Assembly (NCBI GenBank): GCA_031259755.1
Contig: JAIRKY010000007.1
Coordinates: forward strand, 1-41,181
DNA length: 41,181 nucleotides
Direction: 5' to 3'
Source: Mediterranea sp. (in: CFB group bacteria)
GTDB lineage: Bacteria > Bacteroidota > Bacteroidia > Bacteroidales > Bacteroidaceae
This document shows, piece after piece, positions 37,147-41,181 of this stretch. The notes under the pieces were generated by a model. That model made no database searches. It was not told the DNA's origin and saw only the letters and a program-made list of their open reading frames with translations. A program made the position numbers and the translations under genes. Numbering within the stretch: the stretch's first letter is position 1; every line of letters begins with the position of its first letter.

Positions 37147-38559
37147 ATGAAGCATATTACATATTTATTGTTTCTTTTTCTCTACTTATTCCTAAACGCA
37201 TGTGATGATGATAAGAATGAACCCAAAGAAAACAATGACCGTCCGGAAACAATTGCATGGATAGAAGATACGATGCGAGAACATTATTTTTGGCGGGAAG
37301 AAATCAAAAAAGCCGATGCATTAAACTATAACGCTACCCCTAATGCTTTTTTTACAAGTTTGCTTTCATCAAAGGATGGTAAGAACGGCAATCCTTATTC
37401 GTATATTGAGAATATCTCCAGTACCACCCGGGGAGCTATCCGGAGTAATTATACGTATGGTTTTGAGTTTTGTATAGTAACCTTTTCTCCAAGTATGGAG
37501 ATTGGCGCCTGCGTTTTATATGTACTCCCTGACTCACCGGCATCAGGCAAGTTAAAAAGAGGCGATTGGATTTTTGGAATTAACGACAAAAGTCTGACAG
37601 AGGAGAGTGTAAAGACTTTGTTTGGAGGTGAAGCAGCTAAATTTACCGTAGCAAATTGGGACCCGATTGTTAAGATATTCTACGAATCTGAAGATATTGA
37701 TATTGATGCCGCCCGTGCAGTAGAAGATAATCCGATATTCCACCGTGATATTTTCGAGCGGCCAAACAAAAAGATCGGTTACCTTGTATATAACCACTTT
37801 ACAGCCGGAAAAGAAGATGTAGTTGGCGACACAACTTATGATGATGAATTGCGCAAGCTCTCTAATAGTATTTTTAGCGAAGTCGATGAATTCATTTTAG
37901 ATTTACGATACAACAATGGCGGTTTACTAACATCGGCTCAATTATTGTGCGCAATCTTCACACCTTTTGATAAACTGAGTGTAGATTTCTTGTGGCTCCA
38001 ATACAAATATAATGATCCCAGTACCCGGGTTCCTTTCAAAGTAAACGAAACCCTAAGAAACGGAGCCCTAACAGGGGAAAACCTTAATCTGAAAAGATTA
38101 TATGTATTAGTTAGTTCCATGAGCGCATCGTCATCCGAGGCGGTTATCAATCTATTAGACCCATTTATGGATGTGATCATTATTGGTGAAACGACTGTAG
38201 GTAAAAATGTCGGGGCGTCAGAATATGAAAGCGATGACAAAACTTGGAAAATGCACCCGATTATATGTCAGATATTGAACGCCGATAAATTCGCTGATTA
38301 TACCGATGGTTTTCAGCCACATTATCCTAAAGGAGAAGCTTTTGACTATGACAAAGATGGATATATAGTAGATATTCCTGTACTTTATGAGCTGGGTAAT
38401 GAAAACGAGCGCCTATTGAAGATTGCATTAGAACTTATTGATAACTCATATACAGGAGATCAGGGAACCCGTTCTTTGCGTACACCAATATCCAAAGAGA
38501 AAGTGGCCAGTTCGTTAGACAGGAAAGCGACGAATGGAGTGGTTATTGATATTGAATAA
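37147..38559 (+). CDS. S41-family (C-terminal processing type) peptidase lipoprotein
   Basis: Envelope serine protease of the tail-specific/CtpA kind. The signal ends in FLNAC with Cys19, followed by an acidic DDDKNEPKE linker. An N-terminal helical domain (IEDTMREHYFWREE) is followed by a PDZ-like segment near residues 105-165 (YVLPDSPASGKLKRGDWIFGIN split by a loop). The S41 core has FILDLRYNNGG near 243, the nucleophile Ser326 in SMSASSSEA, and the candidate base Lys353 in ETTVGKNVG, giving the Ser-Lys dyad spacing of the family. At 470 residues it matches the Bacteroidales lipoprotein S41 group. The substrate is unknown; neighbours give no clue. Confidence 0.9.
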   Translation: MKHITYLLFLFLYLFLNACDDDKNEPKENNDRPETIAWIEDTMREHYFWREEIKKADALNYNATPNAFFTSLLSSKDGKNGNPYSYIENISSTTRGAIRSNYTYGFEFCIVTFSPSMEIGACVLYVLPDSPASGKLKRGDWIFGINDKSLTEESVKTLFGGEAAKFTVANWDPIVKIFYESEDIDIDAARAVEDNPIFHRDIFERPNKKIGYLVYNHFTAGKEDVVGDTTYDDELRKLSNSIFSEVDEFILDLRYNNGGLLTSAQLLCAIFTPFDKLSVDFLWLQYKYNDPSTRVPFKVNETLRNGALTGENLNLKRLYVLVSSMSASSSEAVINLLDPFMDVIIIGETTVGKNVGASEYESDDKTWKMHPIICQILNADKFADYTDGFQPHYPKGEAFDYDKDGYIVDIPVLYELGNENERLLKIALELIDNSYTGDQGTRSLRTPISKEKVASSLDRKATNGVVIDIE

Positions 38560-38658
38560 TAATGAGATCGCTTCTTTGTTACCTTTGATGGCATTGGAAA
38601 GCTTTTCTTTTCCCTTTCATAAATGCTTTTAGTTTAGCAACTATTCCGACTTGTTAAG

Positions 38659-39187
38659 CTGAAAAAGATTATCCTTTACATTGCAGCATCACTTGACCAA
38701 CGCATTGCGGAATCAGATGGTAGCTTGGAATGGCTTACCGGAGTTCCTAATCCCCAAAAGACAAATAGCGAATACAATGATTTATTGGCTTCGGTCGATA
38801 CGGTACTTATTGGTGGACGAGCCTATCGTGAACTTTTAAACATGGAAGTTATTTGGCCTTATCAGGAGTAAATGACGTATGTAGTATCACATCATAATTG
38901 GGGGTGCAAAAGAAAAAATACGCTATATTACGGACAATATCATTGAAACCATATCTGCGCTACGCAATGAAAAGGGGAAAGATATTTTGCTGGCTGGTGG
39001 TGGTGAATTAACTTCAATGCTTCTTACTGCGGATTTGATAGATGAAATGCAGATAACCTACATTCCTGTGATTTTAGGTAAAGGTATTCCGTTATTTCCA
39101 GAACAATCTAAAGAATCGAAATGGAAATTGACAGAAATCCAATCTTACAAATCAGGTAGTTTAATGATAGAATACCGGAAAATTTAG
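38659..39187 (+). pseudogene. Decayed dihydrofolate reductase-like (RibD C-terminal domain) gene
   Basis: Two out-of-phase pieces read as one protein. The first starts at a CTG (38659) where an ATG would be expected and gives KKIILYIAASLDQRIA, DGSLEWLTG and DTVLIGGRAY, then hits TAA after WPYQE at about 38871. TYVVSHHNW continues in that frame, then the phase shifts near 38900. The rest reads AKEKIRYITDNI, KDILLAGGGEL, PVILGKGIPLFP and MIEYRKI, ending at 39187. Those are the conserved blocks of the small RibD_C/DHFR-like reductases of about 175 residues. A lost start, a stop and a frameshift make it non-functional unless the sequence has errors. Confidence 0.82.
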
Positions 39188-39239
39188 TTCTTGTATCAAT
39201 CAGATCAATATATAATCATAGGATAGGCTTCACACATAT

Positions 39240-39575
39240 CTATTTCGTAACTTCCTCGAAATGTTGCTGTGCCCAATCAATCATCTGTTGGATTGTTGAC
39301 ATCAGGCTTTTCCCCGTTGCTGTTAATGAGTATTCTACTCGTGGCGGTATTTCTGCATATGCTTTCCGTGTAACAAGATGAGCTTCTTCTAAATGCTTCA
39401 ATGTATTTGTCAGCATTTTGTGCGAAATATCAGGAATAGTAGCCATTAGCTCTTTATAGCGCATATTATCTTTTACTCCCAAAGAGCATAATACCAACAA
39501 AGACCATTTATCACTAATGCGATTCAATACGTTTCTGATTGGACAAGTCGGGTATTGCAAATCTAATTCTCTCAT
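39240..39575 (-). CDS. HxlR-family winged-helix transcriptional regulator
   Basis: DNA-binding regulator of 111 residues. Family marks are the N-terminal Cys motif (YPTCPIRNVLNRISDKWSLLV), RYKELMATIPDISHKMLTNTLKHLEE in the recognition region, and the wing PPRVEYSLTATGKSL. The N-terminal Cys11 position is redox- or electrophile-sensing in some relatives. It is divergent from the Cys-rich peptide gene, which begins 240 bases away, and convergent with the decayed reductase, whose intact relatives often sit beside HxlR genes. It may therefore control either or neither. Confidence 0.92.
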   Translation of the reverse strand: MRELDLQYPTCPIRNVLNRISDKWSLLVLCSLGVKDNMRYKELMATIPDISHKMLTNTLKHLEEAHLVTRKAYAEIPPRVEYSLTATGKSLMSTIQQMIDWAQQHFEEVTK

Positions 39576-39594
39576 GATTTTACTTATTTAATTC

Positions 39595-39608
39595 TATTTG
39601 CAAATATA
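39595..39608 (-). promoter_or_regulatory. -7 element and 12-bp palindrome before the HxlR gene
   Basis: TATATTTG on the minus strand (39608-39601) overlaps the palindrome TATTTGCAAATA (39595-39606). A regulator bound here would block its own promoter, suggesting autoregulation. Confidence 0.45.
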
Positions 39609-39731
39609 TGCATAATAACCAAAAGAGAATAATGCTCTTTTCGGCTTATTGTGTCCTGTTGAAATTCATTTCATAAAAAAACTCAAATCCATTTTTGTAA
39701 TTCGTTGAAATTCAATAATGCTAACCTCTAT

Positions 39732-39746
39732 GGTGAGTAAGTCACC
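39732..39746. promoter_or_regulatory. Inverted repeat beside the peptide promoter
   Basis: GGTGA and TCACC flank GTAAG, ending three bases before the -33 TTTG. The position suits an activator or repressor of the peptide operon; HxlR is a nearby candidate. Inference only. Confidence 0.35.
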
Positions 39747-39748
39747 TG

Positions 39749-39780
39749 TTTGCACGGGCTTTTAAACACATCTACTTTTG
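39749..39780 (+). promoter_or_regulatory. Canonical promoter of the Cys-rich peptide operon
   Basis: TTTG at 39749-39752 and TACTTTTG at 39773-39780 are 20 bases apart, matching the Bacteroidota consensus at every fixed position. The predicted leader is about 27 bases. Confidence 0.8.
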
Positions 39781-39814
39781 CCCTGTATTAATAACTCAAT
39801 AAATCATAAAAGCT

Positions 39815-40081
39815 ATGAGCAAATTAAGTTTTCTAAACGGTTGGGGAAAAGTAGGAAGTTACTTTACCCGTCGTAGTGCCCAAAGTGTTATGGGTGCAAA
39901 CCCAATAGCATTTGCTGCATCGGGCTGTAGCTCATCTTGTGGTTCAGGCGATGATGCAAAACCGGTATCGGCATGTGGTACAAGCGACGATGACCAAAAA
40001 CCTGCATCGGCATGTGGGGCTGGCGATGATGAAAAATCCGCTGCATGTGGTTCAAGTTGCGGTGCAAGCGACGACAAGTAA
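39815..40081 (+). CDS. ACGX-type repeat peptide, predicted radical-SAM-modified RiPP precursor
   Basis: An 88-residue peptide with no membrane helix or signal-peptidase signal. Residues 1-36 form a leader-like part with aromatic and basic residues (FLNGWGKVGSYFTRR, then MGANPIAFAAS). Residues 37-88 are almost only Gly, Ser, Ala, Lys, Asp and Cys. Six cysteines lie at 38, 42, 54, 67, 78 and 82. Four of them open a Cys-Gly-x-x-Asp-Asp module (C42, C54, C67, C82), three with Ala-Cys-Gly or Ser-Cys-Gly context, and C38/C42 and C78/C82 form CxxxC pairs at both ends. A radical SAM/SPASM gene follows. From memory, databases name such peptides 'ACGX-repeat' and pair them with a dedicated maturase; I could not check this. 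The product, modification and role are unknown. Confidence 0.85.
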   Translation: MSKLSFLNGWGKVGSYFTRRSAQSVMGANPIAFAASGCSSSCGSGDDAKPVSACGTSDDDQKPASACGAGDDEKSAACGSSCGASDDK

Positions 40082-40090
40082 ATGCAAAGC

Positions 40091-40134
40091 GTCCCGACCT
40101 GTATAACGAAATTATGTGGTCGGGACTTCTTTTA
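40091..40134 (+). terminator. Attenuator-like hairpin between precursor and maturase
   Basis: GTCCCGACC (40091-40099) pairs perfectly with GGTCGGGAC (40118-40126), followed by TTCTTTT. It sits 10 bases past the peptide stop and 28 before the maturase ATG. Partial termination would make far more precursor than enzyme, a common RiPP arrangement. Confidence 0.75.
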
Positions 40135-40161
40135 AGGCTACAATTATTAAATATTTGAACA

Positions 40162-41181
40162 ATGGAATACTTCGCTTTTCAATGGCATATAACCGATAGC
40201 TGCGACCAACGTTGCAAGCACTGCTACATTTTTTCGGAAGACATTCATTTCAAAGTGAAAGAAATGTCTTGGTCTGAAATGGAATCGGTTTTTAAAAACT
40301 GTTTTGATATGTGTGAAAAGGCAGGGCGTATTCCATATTTCTATATAACCGGGGGCGATCCTATCCTGCATAGTCGGTTTTGGAATTTAACAGAGCTTTT
40401 CAAAGCAAACAATATCGCTTTTTCTATACTCGGCAATCCTTTTCATTTGACCGATGAAGTTTGCCGCAGGTTAAAAGATGCCGGCTGTGAAAGGTACCAA
40501 TTATCGATTGACGGACTACGCGAAACGCACGATGCGATGCGTAAACCCGGTTCTTTTGATATTACCCTTGAAAAAATTGAAGTCCTCCGCAATGCAGGAA
40601 TACGCTGTGCCGTTATGACTACTGTTTCGGGAACGAATGCCCACGAAATAGCAGAAATCATAGATACGGTTGTGGAACATAAGGTGAACATTTTTGCTTT
40701 TGGACGTTATTGTCCGACAAGTAGCGAGAAAAGTACGCACCTCACTCCCGAACAGTATAAAAATGTGCTTGAAGTCTGTTGGCAAAGATTCGAGCAATAC
40801 AAAGATAGTGGAACCAGTTTCAACCTGAAAGATCACCTTTGGACGCTATTTCTTTATGAAAAAGGGTTATTCCAAATTCCCGTAGGGTTGAAAGACAATA
40901 TAATTTATGAGGGTTGTAATTGTGCGAACTGCCACCTCACGATATTACCCAAAGGAAAGGTATATGCGTGTCGCCGCATGGAAAGTAATGTAGGGAATGT
41001 ATTCGACGAAAAACTGTTTGATATTTTCACAGGCGAAAAAATGGATTATTACCGTGATTACGACAAGTTTGAAAAATGTTCTAAATGCGAACTCAAACGA
41101 TTTTGTCGCGGATGCCCTGCGGTAGCATTTGGCTATACTGGAAATTTTTATGCTCCCGACCCTCAATGCTGGAAACAAGTA
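40162..41181 (+). CDS. Radical SAM/SPASM peptide maturase, ACGX-type system (3' end beyond window)
   Basis: Predicted enzyme that modifies the Cys-rich peptide using S-adenosylmethionine. The radical SAM cluster motif is C14-x3-C18-x2-C21 (TDSCDQRCKHCYIF). The GGDP motif follows near residue 61, as does the LSIDGLRETHDAMRKPGSF strand typical of SPASM maturases. The C-terminal SPASM domain has C252, C254, C257, then C270 in a CX7GX4C pattern, C306-x2-C309-x5-C315-x2-C318, and C336. This is enough for two auxiliary iron-sulphur clusters. 340 codons are present and the frame is open at the window edge; the protein is probably within a few residues of its end. I chose the ATG at 40162 because the first strand (EYFAFQWHITDSC) starts there. 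Confidence 0.9.
   Translation, partial: MEYFAFQWHITDSCDQRCKHCYIFSEDIHFKVKEMSWSEMESVFKNCFDMCEKAGRIPYFYITGGDPILHSRFWNLTELFKANNIAFSILGNPFHLTDEVCRRLKDAGCERYQLSIDGLRETHDAMRKPGSFDITLEKIEVLRNAGIRCAVMTTVSGTNAHEIAEIIDTVVEHKVNIFAFGRYCPTSSEKSTHLTPEQYKNVLEVCWQRFEQYKDSGTSFNLKDHLWTLFLYEKGLFQIPVGLKDNIIYEGCNCANCHLTILPKGKVYACRRMESNVGNVFDEKLFDIFTGEKMDYYRDYDKFEKCSKCELKRFCRGCPAVAFGYTGNFYAPDPQCWKQV

Larger units (their letters stand above)
39576..39814. other. Divergent intergenic region, HxlR gene to Cys-rich peptide gene
   Basis: Contains back-to-back promoters for the two genes and two short inverted repeats (39595-39606 and 39732-39746). No coding sequence seen. Confidence 0.6.

Noticed and set aside
39859-40077. 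72-codon minus-strand frame opposite the Cys-rich peptide
   Set aside because: It is the mirror of the peptide repeat. The plus-strand frame has the canonical promoter and the downstream maturase.

Overview
The window looks like a Bacteroidales chromosome. Two SusC/SusD outer-membrane pairs, a fimbrillin lipoprotein, lipoboxes ending in SC or AC, and promoters of the Bacteroidota type (TAnnTTTG at -7, several with TTTG about 20 bases upstream) all point there. Parabacteroides is my best guess at genus, from general resemblance only; no search was run.

Layout. 1-8961 (+) is a starch or malto-oligosaccharide utilisation locus: SusC, SusD, a SusE/F-like glycan-binding lipoprotein and a lipoprotein GH13 alpha-amylase. 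9014-13661 is a housekeeping stretch with ruvA, a GNAT acetyltransferase translationally coupled to an unknown lipoprotein, a CCA-adding-type nucleotidyltransferase and an M24 aminopeptidase. 13743-18642 (-) is a second, more G+C-rich SusC/SusD pair with no enzyme beside it and its own strong terminator. 18643-19966 is 1.3 kb with no intact gene: a canonical promoter carrying one of two 28-bp palindromes, a 21-bp tandem repeat, nested inverted repeats and an IS982-type transposase fragment. 19967-21874 (-) is a fimbrillin-like lipoprotein with a FISUMP-like C-terminus.

22180-35048 (-) is the core transcription/translation cluster, transcribed as tRNA-Thr, tRNA-Tyr, tRNA-Gly, tRNA-Thr, tuf, tRNA-Trp, secE, nusG, rplK, rplA, rplJ, rplL, rpoB, rpoC. 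A full promoter lies before the first tRNA, an attenuator-like hairpin sits between rplL and rpoB, and a hairpin follows rpoC. Next come hpf, a XerC/D recombinase and rpsU, which form a second minus-strand operon with its own promoter.

37147-41181 is accessory: an S41 peptidase lipoprotein, a decayed dihydrofolate-reductase-like gene, an HxlR regulator and, at the right edge, the most interesting item. This is an 88-residue Cys-Gly-x-x-Asp-Asp repeat peptide followed by a hairpin and a radical SAM/SPASM protein cut by the window end. I read it as a ribosomally made, radical-SAM-modified peptide system of the sparsely characterised 'ACGX' kind. It has a canonical promoter and a built-in attenuator that should give more precursor than maturase.
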